A stretch of 44,111 nt of DNA, from assembly GCA_046303115.1 (NCBI GenBank), contig JBKCGZ010000168.1, positions 1 to 44,111 on the forward strand. The letters are read 5' to 3'. Within the stretch, counting starts at the first letter, position 1. Every line of letters starts with the position of its first letter. Both the position numbers and the translations under genes were made by a program. The DNA comes from CAINEC01 sp046303115. Lineage in GTDB: Bacteria; Bacteroidota; Bacteroidia; AKYH767-A; OLB10. Below are positions 1-8,565 of the stretch, in pieces. The notes beneath the pieces were generated by a model. The model had not been told where the DNA came from. It made no database searches and saw only the letters and a program-made list of their open reading frames with translations.

Positions 1-92
1 GTGTAATCTCCAGTTGGTTCTACAGTAGAATTTGCTGAAGCATTATTTGACAGACACTTATAAACATTTCTACCTGAAGTCATTATGTACAT
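1..92 (-). CDS. Partial ORF, possible phage structural protein fragment
   Basis: A minus-strand reading frame opens at an ATG at 92 (second ATG at 83) and runs off the left edge after 30 codons. It reads MYIMTSGRNVYKCL, then SNNASANSTVEPTGDY. The pattern NVYKCLSNN followed by STVEPTG resembles a segment I associate with tail or baseplate proteins of T4-like phages; this is recall, not a search. In those proteins the segment is internal, so the piece may be a truncated remnant. Upstream the frame stays open to a stop near position 133 with no further ATG, GTG or TTG. Too little is present for a firm call. Confidence 0.3.
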   Translation of the reverse strand, partial: MYIMTSGRNVYKCLSNNASANSTVEPTGDY

Positions 93-153
93 CGGTTTGA
101 CATTTAACGAAGTGTGGTTTATTAAAAAGAAGTATGATTAATATTTTAATCTG

Positions 154-696
154 ATGACATTTCTGAAAAGGCTCTTACTAATGGTTTTTCTTTCATGGCT
201 TTTTGTGGCTTGTGAAAACAACGAAAATGAAATATCCCGAATTACAGCGAGGCCCAATGATCCAGTAGAAGAAATTACAGGTTTACAAACAATATATAGT
301 GATTCTGGCGCTGTTAAAGTATTATTGGAAGCGCCTACGATGAAAAAAATCTTGTTGCCTAAGCCAATTACAGAGTTATCAAAAGGGATGAAGATTAGCT
401 TTTACGATGTAAATATGAATGTAATTTCAAGAATGAAATCGAGTTATGCCATTCACTACGACCAAGAACATAAATGGGAGGCCCGAAATAATGTAGAGGT
501 TATAAATCTGAAGGGCGAAAAGCTCAATACGGAAAAACTTATTTGGGATGAGCGTGAGAATAAGCTTTTATCGGATAATTTTGTTAAAATTACAACGAGT
601 AAGGAAATTATTATGGGTAATGGTTTTGAGGCTGATCAGGATTTTAGCCATTATAAAATCTTTAATGTTACCGGTCACATTACATTAAATCAATGA
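154..696 (+). CDS. lptC: LPS export protein LptC-like lipoprotein
   Basis: Predicted LptC, the bitopic or lipid-anchored periplasmic component that passes LPS from the LptBFG transporter to LptA. The 180-residue product starts with a hydrophobic signal ending FVAC, so Cys20 is a probable lipobox cysteine. The rest has the LptC/OstA-like beta-jellyroll pattern: YDVNMNVISRMKSSYAIHYD, then a KWEARNNVEVINLKGEKLNTEKLIWDE block, and a C-terminal repeat ending near HYKIFNVTGHI. The length fits the family. The ATG at 154 keeps the charged n-region (KR) before the hydrophobic stretch; an ATG at 181 would lose it. It overlaps the next gene by four bases (ATGA), indicating translational coupling. The family call is good; lipidation is inferred. 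Confidence 0.8.
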   Translation: MTFLKRLLLMVFLSWLFVACENNENEISRITARPNDPVEEITGLQTIYSDSGAVKVLLEAPTMKKILLPKPITELSKGMKISFYDVNMNVISRMKSSYAIHYDQEHKWEARNNVEVINLKGEKLNTEKLIWDERENKLLSDNFVKITTSKEIIMGNGFEADQDFSHYKIFNVTGHITLNQ

Positions 697-887
697 ATAT
701 TTATCGACTGCTAGAGATTTGCTGGTTAATACTGACATTATTGGCAGTGGCAATGGGCATTTTTAAAAGTCTTACGGAGTCGGCATTATCGGGTCTTTGG
801 TTTTTTTTATTGGCGTTCTTCAATAGTGTTTTTTGGATAGCTCGTCGTTCAAAAAGGGCAAAAAGCGAGGAGGAAATAGATAATTAG
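693..887 (+). CDS. Small two-helix membrane protein, unknown function
   Basis: A 64-residue product with two predicted transmembrane segments, about residues 4-24 (LLEICWLILTLLAVAMGIF) and 32-49 (SGLWFFLLAFFNSVFWIA), followed by a basic then acidic tail (RRSKRAKSEEEIDN). The start ATG overlaps the lptC stop codon, so it is very likely a real translated gene in the lptC operon. I do not recognise a named family. Its position between lptC and a periplasmic foldase suggests, but does not show, an envelope role. By the positive-inside rule the RRSKR cluster puts the C-terminus in the cytoplasm. Confidence 0.6.
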   Translation: MNIYRLLEICWLILTLLAVAMGIFKSLTESALSGLWFFLLAFFNSVFWIARRSKRAKSEEEIDN

Positions 888-942
888 TATTACTTTTATA
901 ATATTCCTTAAGTGGATGCTTTTATCAATAGATAAAGAGTTG

Positions 943-950
943 TATATTCG
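943..950 (+). promoter_or_regulatory. Possible -7 promoter element upstream of ppiD
   Basis: TATATTCG lies 31 bases before the ppiD start and differs from the Bacteroidota -7 consensus TAnnTTTG at one base. No clear -33 TTTG is seen at the right distance, so the call is weak. Confidence 0.25.
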
Positions 951-981
951 CAACCTTAATTACGGAATAAAATAGATTACT

Positions 982-3069
982 ATGGCAGTTATTGAAAAAA
1001 TAAGAAGCAAATCAGGCCTTCTTATTGGAATTATCGGATTTAGTTTAGTAGCCTTTGTTTTGGGTGATTTATTCTCATCCAAAAATGGTTTTTTTGGAAG
1101 TTCTGATAATACAGTCGGAATTATTGGAGGTAATAAAGTCGATTTGATGGATTACAATTCACGCGTGGAAGAATTTGTTGAGAATTATAAATCTCAGACG
1201 CAAAATCAGACAGTAGATCAGGCTACAATGGATCAGATCAGAGAGCAGGCATGGAATAAATTCGTTAACGATTTTGTAATGGTTGAACAATATAAAAAGT
1301 TAGGTTTAACTTGTTCTGCTGATGAGTTATTTGATATGGTTCAGGGTAAAAATATAGATCCCCAAATTCGTCAGGCTTTTACTGATCCAAAAACTGGTCA
1401 ATTTAGCCCATCATCAGTTATTCAGTTTTTGAAAAACAAAAACAACGATCCTAAAGCTTCTGAGCAATGGGCTGCATTTGAGAAGGCTCTTAAGGAAAAG
1501 CGTATTGCTGAAAAATATAATGAGCTAGTTAAAGGTGGATTGTATATTACAAAAGATGAAGCAAAAGATAACTTCATTGATATGAACAAAACAGCATCTG
1601 TGAAATATGTCATGATTCCTTATGCTTCTATAGTTGATACTACTATTCAGGTTTCTGATGCAGACTTAAAAGCTATTTATAATGAGAATTTGAAAAAATA
1701 TAAGCAACAAGATTCTCGTGCAGTAGAATATGTTGCCTTCAACGTAAAGCCTTCTGATGTAGATATTAAAGCGGCATCAAACGACTTTTCTAAATTGTTA
1801 GAGGAATTTAAAACTACTTCAAACGACTCATCATTTATTGCATCAAACTCTGATCAACCATTAGATAATACTTATCACAAGAAAGGTACATTGCCTTTTA
1901 ATATTGATTCAGCAATGTTTTCTGCTGCGGTTGGAACTGTAATGGGTCCATTTGATATGAACGGGGTTTATTCAGCTTCTAAACTGATTGCTGTTAAATC
2001 AATGGCCGATTCAGTTAAGGCACGTCATATCTTATTAAAGGTAGAGCCAGGTAAAGCTGATTTAGCTAAAGCAACAGCTGATAGTATCATCAAAGCAATT
2101 AAAGGTGGTGCTAAATTCGAGGATATGGCAACTAAATACTCAGTTGACCAAGCTGCTAATGCTAAAGGCGGTGATTTAGGTTGGTTTAATTACCAAATGA
2201 TGGTTGAGCCATTTAGTGAAGCTTGTTTTAGTTCTTCAAAAGGTGCATTAATTACAGCAGAAACTCAGTTCGGTTTACATGTAATTGAAGTATCTGATAT
2301 GAGTGCAGCTTCAAAACAAGTTAAAGTTGCAACGCTTGTGAAAAAGGTTGAGGCAAGTGCCAAGACTATTCAATCAATGTATACCAAAGCAAACGAATTT
2401 GCTAATAAGTTCAATACAGCTGAAGCATTTGATAAAGGTATTAAAGATCAAAACTTGACTAAACTATCTGAACAAAATATTCAGGAAAATAATCGTCAAA
2501 TGGGTGGTTTTGAAAATTCACGTGAGTTAATCCGTTGGTCTTTCAAAGCTAAAATTGGTGAGGTTTCTAAAGCATTTGATTTCGGTAATGCATATGTTGT
2601 AGCTAAGCTTACTGATATTCGTGAAAAAGGTACAGCTACTTTGGATCAGGTGAAAGAGCAGGTAACAATGGAAGCTCGTAAAGAAAAGAAGGCGCAGATG
2701 TTTATTGATCAGCTAACAAAGGCAGGCTCCTCAAATATCGATGGGATTGCTTCTAAAGTAAAGCAAACTGTTATGGCTGCTGAGAATGTTTCATTCGCAT
2801 CTCCTTTCTTAGGCAATGCGGGGTTTGAAGGTGCTGTAGTGGGTAGCTGTATGACATTAAAAGCAGGACAGGTTTCTAAGCCGATAAAGGGAAATGCGGG
2901 AGTATATGTAGTTGTAGTTAATAACTATAATGAGCCAACATTGCCAAAAGAATTTAAAGAATCTGCAAACCAATTGAAGCAACAGCTACAAGGCCGTGCA
3001 CAATACGAAGTTGAAAATGCGTTGAAAGAGAAAGCAGATATTACAGATCACAGAGGAAGATTCTATTAG
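982..3069 (+). CDS. ppiD: Peptidylprolyl isomerase, PpiD/SurA type (membrane-anchored)
   Basis: A 695-residue periplasmic folding factor. An N-terminal helix (about residues 11-30, GLLIGIIGFSLVAFVLGDLF) anchors it in the inner membrane, followed by a SurA_N-like chaperone region (about 40-200). A PpiC/parvulin domain begins at KARHILLK (K346) and runs to about 442, containing the family block FEDMATKYSVD and GGDLGWF. A second, degenerate region at about 450-690 completes the chaperone. It probably catalyses prolyl isomerisation of, or holds, outer-membrane proteins leaving the Sec translocon, which fits its neighbours lptC, ompH and bamA. The size (about 620-710 in Bacteroidota) is normal. 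It is separated from the small membrane gene by 94 bp and ends in a terminator shared with murI. PpiD is the better name because of the membrane anchor. Confidence 0.88.
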   Translation: MAVIEKIRSKSGLLIGIIGFSLVAFVLGDLFSSKNGFFGSSDNTVGIIGGNKVDLMDYNSRVEEFVENYKSQTQNQTVDQATMDQIREQAWNKFVNDFVMVEQYKKLGLTCSADELFDMVQGKNIDPQIRQAFTDPKTGQFSPSSVIQFLKNKNNDPKASEQWAAFEKALKEKRIAEKYNELVKGGLYITKDEAKDNFIDMNKTASVKYVMIPYASIVDTTIQVSDADLKAIYNENLKKYKQQDSRAVEYVAFNVKPSDVDIKAASNDFSKLLEEFKTTSNDSSFIASNSDQPLDNTYHKKGTLPFNIDSAMFSAAVGTVMGPFDMNGVYSASKLIAVKSMADSVKARHILLKVEPGKADLAKATADSIIKAIKGGAKFEDMATKYSVDQAANAKGGDLGWFNYQMMVEPFSEACFSSSKGALITAETQFGLHVIEVSDMSAASKQVKVATLVKKVEASAKTIQSMYTKANEFANKFNTAEAFDKGIKDQNLTKLSEQNIQENNRQMGGFENSRELIRWSFKAKIGEVSKAFDFGNAYVVAKLTDIREKGTATLDQVKEQVTMEARKEKKAQMFIDQLTKAGSSNIDGIASKVKQTVMAAENVSFASPFLGNAGFEGAVVGSCMTLKAGQVSKPIKGNAGVYVVVVNNYNEPTLPKEFKESANQLKQQLQGRAQYEVENALKEKADITDHRGRFY

Positions 3070-3086
3070 GATTTCACATACAAAGG

Positions 3087-3116
3087 AAAAGGGAGAATTA
3101 TTATTCTCCCTTTTTT
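3087..3116. terminator. Bidirectional terminator between ppiD and murI
   Basis: GGGAGAAT (3091-3098) and ATTCTCCC (3103-3110) form a perfect 8-bp stem with a TATT loop. Flanking AAAA and TTTT can extend the stem, and six T follow on the plus strand. The inverted copy is T-rich too, so it can serve both converging genes. The murI stop codon lies just inside the T-run. Confidence 0.85.
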
Positions 3117-3936
3117 ATTTCCACAGGTTTTTATGTTCAAGCTTGACTTTCCCTTTGAAAAATAGCTTGGTGCTTTCTGCAAAGGCTGCAGTATAATCAG
3201 ACACAAAAAAATGATGCTTTGTTTTTTTGCTAATGTTTAAAAGCTTATGCTTCACCAGAATTTCTTTTGTAAAATTGGCAACTATTCCAGCTGTATCAAA
3301 TAATGTCACTTTGCCTTTATAAAATTGTTCAATTTCGGGCTTGATTAAAGGGTAGTGTGTGCATCCTAAAATCAAACTATTTACTCCCTTTAATTTCGGT
3401 CGAGAAAGGTAGTCGTTGATAATTGTTTTGGAAATTTTATTGTTGAAAAAGCCTTCTTCTATCATTGGAGCTAGAAGCGGAGTTGCTAATGATGCAACTT
3501 GCAAATTTTTATTTTTTGATTTTATTTTCTTTGCATAGATATCAGTTTTGATTGTAGCTTTAGTTCCTATTACGCCAACAGATTTTAACTTGTGCTGTAT
3601 AGAAACAAAATCAACTACGGGGTCAATGACATTAATAACAATTGCGTTGTTCCCAATATGCAATTTGATAATGTCGTAAGCAACCGACGAAATACTATTA
3701 CAAGCAATAACGATTACTTTGCAATTATAAGTCATAAGAAAATCACTTATGGTAATTGCCCATTTTCTTATAGATTCTGGCGACTTATCGCCATAGGGTA
3801 GGTGTGCTGTATCGCCAAAATATATGATTTGCTCGTGAGGCATTAACTTATTAATTGCACTTGCAACAGTTAGTCCGCCTATACCTGAATCAAAAATACC
3901 TAAAGGCCTAGTAGCATCACTTTTTTTCTTTGCCAT
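3115..3936 (-). CDS. murI: Glutamate racemase
   Basis: Interconverts L- and D-glutamate, supplying D-Glu for MurD in peptidoglycan synthesis; cytoplasmic and cofactor-independent. The 273-residue protein has the N-terminal IFDSGIGGLTV block (Asp16, Ser17), the GDTAHLPYGDKS block at 41-52, the first catalytic cysteine in ACNSIS (Cys79) and the second in LGCTHYPLI (Cys192). The usual first motif is ACNTAS, so Thr to Ser and Ala to Ile changes are present next to Cys79; both cysteines remain. The gene follows the ompH pair on the same strand, but a terminator-like hairpin separates them, so it may rely on read-through or its own promoter. Homology-based call, firm. Confidence 0.95.
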   Translation of the reverse strand: MAKKKSDATRPLGIFDSGIGGLTVASAINKLMPHEQIIYFGDTAHLPYGDKSPESIRKWAITISDFLMTYNCKVIVIACNSISSVAYDIIKLHIGNNAIVINVIDPVVDFVSIQHKLKSVGVIGTKATIKTDIYAKKIKSKNKNLQVASLATPLLAPMIEEGFFNNKISKTIINDYLSRPKLKGVNSLILGCTHYPLIKPEIEQFYKGKVTLFDTAGIVANFTKEILVKHKLLNISKKTKHHFFVSDYTAAFAESTKLFFKGKVKLEHKNLWK

Positions 3937-3958
3937 AAAACAAAATTGATAAAAAAAA

Positions 3959-3987
3959 TAAAGCCCCGGGATTTACCCGAGGCTTTT
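3959..3987 (-). terminator. Terminator after the bamA-ompH-ompH operon
   Basis: On the minus strand, AAGCCTCGGG and CCCGGGGCTT around a TAAAT loop form a 9-of-10 bp stem followed by TTTATTTTTTTT. It lies between the second ompH stop and the murI start and would end or attenuate transcription into murI. Confidence 0.8.
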
Positions 3988-4006
3988 TATAAACGATTAT
4001 GGTTAA

Positions 4007-4522
4007 TTATTTAATACCAAGTTTAGATTTCACTAATGGAAGAATATCATCTGATTCCTGAGCAAATAATAAATTTCCGCCTGGCATGCTATCAAAAATA
4101 TAAGAGTACCCTTTTTCTTTTGCTACTGCGTTAATAGCATCCTGAGCTTTCTTAATAATTGGGCCATTTAACTCTTCTTGCTTCTTTTGTAGTGAGGTCT
4201 GTGCTGATTCCTGAAATGCCTGAATTCTATCTTCTAAGTCAGTAATTTCTTTTTGCTTGGCTTCTTTAATTGGGTCAGCCATTGATGCTTCTTTGGATTT
4301 GTAGTCAGAAACTTTTGCTTGGTATTCTGCTCCCATCGTTTTAAATTGAGAATCTAACGTGGCTTTGAATTTAGCTAAGGTTGAGTCCGCAGCTTTTAAT
4401 TCAGGCATTATTCCAAATAATTCATTTGAATTGATATGTCCGAATTTTAATGTTGATTGAGCGTTACAAAAATTTGTTAAACTTAAGAATACACCAAACG
4501 CAACTGCAATTAATTTCTTCAT
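4007..4522 (-). CDS. OmpH/Skp-family periplasmic chaperone (second copy)
   Basis: Predicted Skp-like holdase that keeps unfolded outer-membrane proteins soluble on their way to BamA. The 171 residues begin with a signal peptide (MKKLIAVAFGVFLSLTNFCNAQ, cleavage after NAQ) followed by the conserved beta-strand start LKFGHINSNELFGIMPE. A long charged coiled-coil arm spans about 45-125 (KQKEITDLEDRIQAFQESAQTSLQKKQEEL as its core), and the closing strand YSYIFDSMPGG lies near 145. It sits 29 bp after the first ompH gene; tandem ompH copies after bamA are usual in Bacteroidota. It lacks the long Gly/Ser tail of its neighbour, so the two are diverged paralogues. Confidence 0.88.
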   Translation of the reverse strand: MKKLIAVAFGVFLSLTNFCNAQSTLKFGHINSNELFGIMPELKAADSTLAKFKATLDSQFKTMGAEYQAKVSDYKSKEASMADPIKEAKQKEITDLEDRIQAFQESAQTSLQKKQEELNGPIIKKAQDAINAVAKEKGYSYIFDSMPGGNLLFAQESDDILPLVKSKLGIK

Positions 4523-4551
4523 GATTTTACTTTATTTGATTTTAAGGTTGA

Positions 4552-5154
4552 TTATTTTCTGTCTTCTGTACCACCTTGTGATGGTTTACTGTCACCTCCA
4601 GATTTAGAGTCGCCAGTACCGTTTGATTTACTACCCGCTTTATATCCCATTGATGCTAGAACCTCGTCGCTCTTATCATATTTCGCATTCGTATAAAGCA
4701 TTGTTAAGTCACCTGATTTATCAAAAATAACTGCATAGCTTTGATCAGTTGCGATTTTCTTAACAGCATTGTAAATTTTATCTTGTAGTGGCTTAATCAA
4801 TTCTTGCTTCTTCTTAAAAAGTTCTCCTTCGTACCCGAATTTTGCCTTTTGAAATTCTTTTACTTCTTTTTCTTTATTGGTGATTTCAAGCTCACGTTTT
4901 TTCTTCATGTCCTCAGTTAAAAGGATTTGCTCAGCCTGATAATCTTTGTAAAGTTTATCAATGATGGCATACTTACCTTCTATCTCCTTTTGCCAGCTTA
5001 TGCTTAATTGATCGAGTTGTTGTTGTGCAGCTTTATATTCTGAAATATTGTCTAAAATATATTGACTATCAATAAAAGCATATTTCTGTGCACATGCAGG
5101 TTTCATTGCTATTGCAATAAAAAACACTAATAGGGTTACCAATTGTTTTTTCAT
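4552..5154 (-). CDS. OmpH/Skp-family periplasmic chaperone (first copy)
   Basis: A Skp-like chaperone for nascent outer-membrane proteins, 200 residues from the ATG at 5154. I chose this start because it gives a standard signal peptide (MKKQLVTLLVFFIAIAMKPACAQ); an in-frame ATG at 5187 would add MNIRCLKKKKF, which is not signal-like. The mature part begins KYAFIDSQYIL, has a charged coiled coil (roughly residues 40-125) and a C-terminal strand SYAVIFDKSG. The tail GSKSNGTGDSKSGGDSKPSQGG is low-complexity and probably disordered. It follows bamA by about 70 bp and precedes a second ompH gene, making a bamA-ompH-ompH unit. Confidence 0.88.
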   Translation of the reverse strand: MKKQLVTLLVFFIAIAMKPACAQKYAFIDSQYILDNISEYKAAQQQLDQLSISWQKEIEGKYAIIDKLYKDYQAEQILLTEDMKKKRELEITNKEKEVKEFQKAKFGYEGELFKKKQELIKPLQDKIYNAVKKIATDQSYAVIFDKSGDLTMLYTNAKYDKSDEVLASMGYKAGSKSNGTGDSKSGGDSKPSQGGTEDRK

Positions 5155-5226
5155 AAATTTCTTTTTTTTAAGGCACCTAATATTCATGCCAAATTTACCA
5201 ATTTATTTTTAACCAGAGATTAGAAA

Positions 5227-7734
5227 TTAGAATTGCTGTCCGATAGTAAAGTGGAAGTTGGATCCACTGTAAACTTTACTGCCTTCAATATCATCAAATC
5301 CATAACCCCAATCTAAGCCCAACAAACCAAACATCGGTAAGAATATCCTAACTCCCATTCCTGCAGAACGCTTTAATGAGAACGGGTTAAAGTTCTTCAT
5401 CCCTAGGTAATTGTTTCCTCCTTCAATAAATCCAAGCGTATAAATTGTTGCCGATGGGTTCAGTGAAATAGGAAAACGAAGCTCTACAGTGAACTTATCA
5501 TAAGCGGTACCTCCTATATTACTTCCATTTACTTTAGGCGTCACAGAGTTATTATCGTAACCCCTTAAGGCAATTATTTCTCGGCCATCTAATGCAAATC
5601 CCGAAAGTCCATCACCACCTAAGTAAAATCGCTCAAATGGGCTCTGTCCAATGTCTTTGTTATAGAATCCTAAAAACCCAAATTGCGCTTTACTAAATAA
5701 TACGAACTTACCTACACTTTTATAGCTGGCTGCACTGAATTTCCACTTGTGATATTCAATCCATTTGTATTTTTCTGTTGCAATGGCATTTTTATAGTCA
5801 ATTTTCTCATCAAATAATGAAAAAGGAGGAGTCAACTGCACTGTAAAATTCAATTGAGACCCTGTTCTAATCCAAACAAAACCATCTACCGAATTTCTCG
5901 CAATTGTTTGCGAAAAGCTAAGGTTATTCGATGAACCATCTGTAAACAAGAAGGTGCCTGTCCATTTATTCAACGAGTAATTCTGAAATGAAAATTCATG
6001 GTATAGAGTAAAATAATCATCTGGCCATTTTAATCTGCGTCCTAATCCAACGGCACCGCCTGAAATAGTTAAGTCTGAGCGGTTCTCATCAGAAATTTTT
6101 AATCCATCAGATTGGACTGAACGGAAAGCAGAAACCGTTAATGAGTTCGGTTTTTTACCACCCAGCCAAGGCTCGGTAAACGACATGTTATAGCTTTGGA
6201 AAAATCGGCCATTCGATTGGAAACGAATACTTAATTTTTGACCATCGCCTGAAGGAAGGGGAGTCCAGGTACTGCGCTTGGTGACATTCTTAATAGAAAA
6301 ATTGTTGAATGAAACTCCTAATGTTCCAACAACTCCAGCGCCACCACCCCAACCACCAGATAATTCTAATTGATCAGACGGGCGTTCTTCTACAATATAT
6401 TCTACATCAACAGTTCCTGTAGCTGGATTAGGTTTAGGATTAACATTTAATTTTTCTTGGTCAAAATAACCAAGCTGTGCTAATTGACGTTGTGTTCTAA
6501 TAATATCAGATCGATTGAACATCTGACCAGGTAGCGTTCTGATTTCACGAAGGATAACTTTGTCATTTGTTTTTGTATTGCCAGAAATGGAAATGTTACT
6601 AATAACAGCTTGCTTACCTTCGTAAATACGCATTTCAATATCAATCGAGTCGCCGTCAATTTTCACCTCTACTGGATTAATTGAGAAAAATAAATAACCA
6701 TCATCCATATAAAGTGAAGATATATCTCTTCCGCTTTGACTCAAATACAAACCTTCTTCAATTCTTTGCTGATTATAAATGTCTCCCTTTTTGATATTGA
6801 GTATTTCCTGCAATGCAGCAGTTGAATATTTTGTATTCCCTACCCAATTTATATTTCTGATAAAATACTTAGCCCCCTCGTTGATACTTAAATATAAATC
6901 AATGGTTTTATCATCATATTTTATAATACTATCGCCATTAAAAGTTGCATCACGATATCCAAGCGCAGTATATTTTGCTAGAATTTTCTCTTTGTCTTTA
7001 TCTAAACCTTCTTCAGTAAATTTCGAATTCGTAAATATTTTATAAAAGGATTTTTCCTTTGTGCCTTTCATTTTTCGTTTTATACTTTTTTCAGAAAATG
7101 CACTTAATCCAATAAAATAAACCTTATGAATTTTTACTTTTTTCTTGTTGGAAATAGAAATTACCATCAGTTGTGAATTAGCGCCTGCCGTGGTGTCTTT
7201 CTCGGTATTTACGGTTACATCTGTAAATAAATATCCTTTTTCAATAAAATAATCTTTGGTTAGGTTCTTTGTTGTCTGAATCAGATTTTCATTAATGATT
7301 TTACCTTTAACTAAAGAAAGTTTTTCTCTTAATTTGTCAGCTTCTGACTTATTGACACCCTGAAAAGTGAATTTTGAAAGTCGAGGTAATTCTTTAATTC
7401 TAAATTCAAGAAATATTTTTCCGTCAATAATTTTAGTTACATAAATTTTTACATCTGACAATAAACCTTGCTTCCATAAATTTTCAATAGCAGTGGAAAG
7501 TTTTTCCCCAGGTATTTTATATTTCTCACCAACAGATAAACCTGTCAATGTAATTAGGACGCTTTCATCTAAATATTGAACTCCTGATACAGTAACTCCT
7601 CCTAGCTCATATTCTTTGGGATTTGAATAATCAATTAAGTCTTCGTTACCATTGATTACTGTTTGCGCAAAAGTGGATTGATGACCAATTACTAAAAGCA
7701 GGAACAATAAAATATAAGATGAAATTTTTTGCAT
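5227..7734 (-). CDS. bamA: Outer membrane protein assembly factor BamA
   Basis: The Omp85 insertase that folds beta-barrel proteins into the outer membrane. It is 835 residues, with a signal peptide (MQKISSYILLFLLLVIGHQSTFAQ), five POTRA-like domains over about 45-450 (repeated blocks such as GVNKSEADKLREKLSLVKG and ISGNTKTNDKVILREIRTLPG) and a C-terminal 16-strand barrel. The barrel lid motif is LRGYDNN (L723-R724-G725-Y726), the counterpart of VRGF. The last residue is Phe (FTIGQQF), the usual C-terminal barrel signal. Its start lies only 4 bp after the uppS stop, and two ompH chaperone genes follow, so uppS-bamA-ompH-ompH is probably one operon. Length and architecture are typical for Bacteroidota. 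Confidence 0.95.
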   Translation of the reverse strand: MQKISSYILLFLLLVIGHQSTFAQTVINGNEDLIDYSNPKEYELGGVTVSGVQYLDESVLITLTGLSVGEKYKIPGEKLSTAIENLWKQGLLSDVKIYVTKIIDGKIFLEFRIKELPRLSKFTFQGVNKSEADKLREKLSLVKGKIINENLIQTTKNLTKDYFIEKGYLFTDVTVNTEKDTTAGANSQLMVISISNKKKVKIHKVYFIGLSAFSEKSIKRKMKGTKEKSFYKIFTNSKFTEEGLDKDKEKILAKYTALGYRDATFNGDSIIKYDDKTIDLYLSINEGAKYFIRNINWVGNTKYSTAALQEILNIKKGDIYNQQRIEEGLYLSQSGRDISSLYMDDGYLFFSINPVEVKIDGDSIDIEMRIYEGKQAVISNISISGNTKTNDKVILREIRTLPGQMFNRSDIIRTQRQLAQLGYFDQEKLNVNPKPNPATGTVDVEYIVEERPSDQLELSGGWGGGAGVVGTLGVSFNNFSIKNVTKRSTWTPLPSGDGQKLSIRFQSNGRFFQSYNMSFTEPWLGGKKPNSLTVSAFRSVQSDGLKISDENRSDLTISGGAVGLGRRLKWPDDYFTLYHEFSFQNYSLNKWTGTFLFTDGSSNNLSFSQTIARNSVDGFVWIRTGSQLNFTVQLTPPFSLFDEKIDYKNAIATEKYKWIEYHKWKFSAASYKSVGKFVLFSKAQFGFLGFYNKDIGQSPFERFYLGGDGLSGFALDGREIIALRGYDNNSVTPKVNGSNIGGTAYDKFTVELRFPISLNPSATIYTLGFIEGGNNYLGMKNFNPFSLKRSAGMGVRIFLPMFGLLGLDWGYGFDDIEGSKVYSGSNFHFTIGQQF

Positions 7735-7738
7735 GTGA

Positions 7739-8479
7739 TTATTTTACTTGTTCCGATATCATTCCGAACCTTCTTTCTCTGTTTTGATAATTATAAATTG
7801 CTTCGTATAAATCTTCTTTTCGGAAGTCTGGCCAAAGCTTAGTTGTAAAGTAAAGTTCTGCATAAGCCAATTGCCAAAGCAAATAGTTGCTTATTCTTGT
7901 TTCACCACTAGTACGAATCATTAATTCTGGGTCAGGCCATTCTGCAGTTGTCAAATGAGATGAAATTGTATTTTCATTAATAGCATCAATATCCATTTTG
8001 CCTTCTTTTACTTCATTTGCAATCTGGCGTGCAGCCTCTGTTATTTCCCAACGGGAGCTGTAACTCAAAGCCAGAACGAGGGTCATTCTGCTATTTCCGG
8101 CAGTTTTCGCAATTGCTTTCTCCAACTTTTCCTTTACACCAGAGGGTAAGCTGTTAGTATCTCCGATTGTTGCTAGTCGGATATTATTTTTCATTAATGT
8201 TTGTGTCTCTTTTGATATTGTTTGAACGAGCAGACTCATTAATGCGTCAATCTCAAATTTTGGTCGGTTCCAGTTTTCGGTACTGAAGGCATAAAGTGTT
8301 AATATTTCAACACCTAATTCCGCCGCCCCTTCTGTAACATCTCTAACAGCAGTTACCCCGCTCGCATGACCAAATGTCCTTAATTTACCTTGCTGTTTTG
8401 CCCAGCGACCATTACCATCCATGATGATGGCAATATGCTTTGGCATTTTCTCTTGATTGAGTAAATCTTTAGTAGACAT
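7739..8479 (-). CDS. uppS: Isoprenyl transferase (undecaprenyl diphosphate synthase)
   Basis: Condenses isopentenyl diphosphate onto farnesyl diphosphate to make the C55 lipid carrier used by MraY, MurG and O-antigen pathways. The 246 residues show the full cis-prenyltransferase signature: HIAIIMDGNGRWAKQQG near residue 15 with the catalytic Asp, the block LTLYAFSTENWNRP, and the C-terminal block DPELMIRTSGETRISNYLLWQ followed by AYAELYFTTKLWPDF. It is the first gene of the bamA operon (4-bp gap to bamA). A TACATTTG -7 element lies 20 bp upstream. The order porG-uppS-bamA-ompH-ompH matches that known from Porphyromonas gingivalis. Confidence 0.96.
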   Translation of the reverse strand: MSTKDLLNQEKMPKHIAIIMDGNGRWAKQQGKLRTFGHASGVTAVRDVTEGAAELGVEILTLYAFSTENWNRPKFEIDALMSLLVQTISKETQTLMKNNIRLATIGDTNSLPSGVKEKLEKAIAKTAGNSRMTLVLALSYSSRWEITEAARQIANEVKEGKMDIDAINENTISSHLTTAEWPDPELMIRTSGETRISNYLLWQLAYAELYFTTKLWPDFRKEDLYEAIYNYQNRERRFGMISEQVK

Positions 8480-8499
8480 TTTTAATTTTCGAAGGGATA

Positions 8500-8507
8500 C
8501 AAATGTA
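8500..8507 (-). promoter_or_regulatory. -7 promoter element for the uppS-bamA operon
   Basis: On the minus strand TACATTTG matches the Bacteroidota -7 consensus TAnnTTTG exactly, 20 bp before the uppS ATG. I do not see a convincing -33 TTTG at the usual 17-23 bp. Confidence 0.5.
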
Positions 8508-8565
8508 ATAAAATCGATGTCGTGTTAGAGAAAAAATCGCTAATTAACTATGGTTTAACTGTGAA

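Noticed and set aside
3655..3720. Loss of the glutamate racemase motif (ACNSIS instead of ACNTAS) as a sign of inactivation
   Set aside because: Both catalytic cysteines (79 and 192) and the other family blocks are intact; the Thr to Ser change is conservative.
5155..5187. ATG at 5187 as the start of the first ompH gene
   Set aside because: It adds MNIRCLKKKKF before a complete signal peptide, which would spoil the signal.
6779..7045. 88-codon plus-strand frame inside bamA
   Set aside because: Antisense to POTRA-coding sequence; hydrophobic composition comes from the complementary codons.
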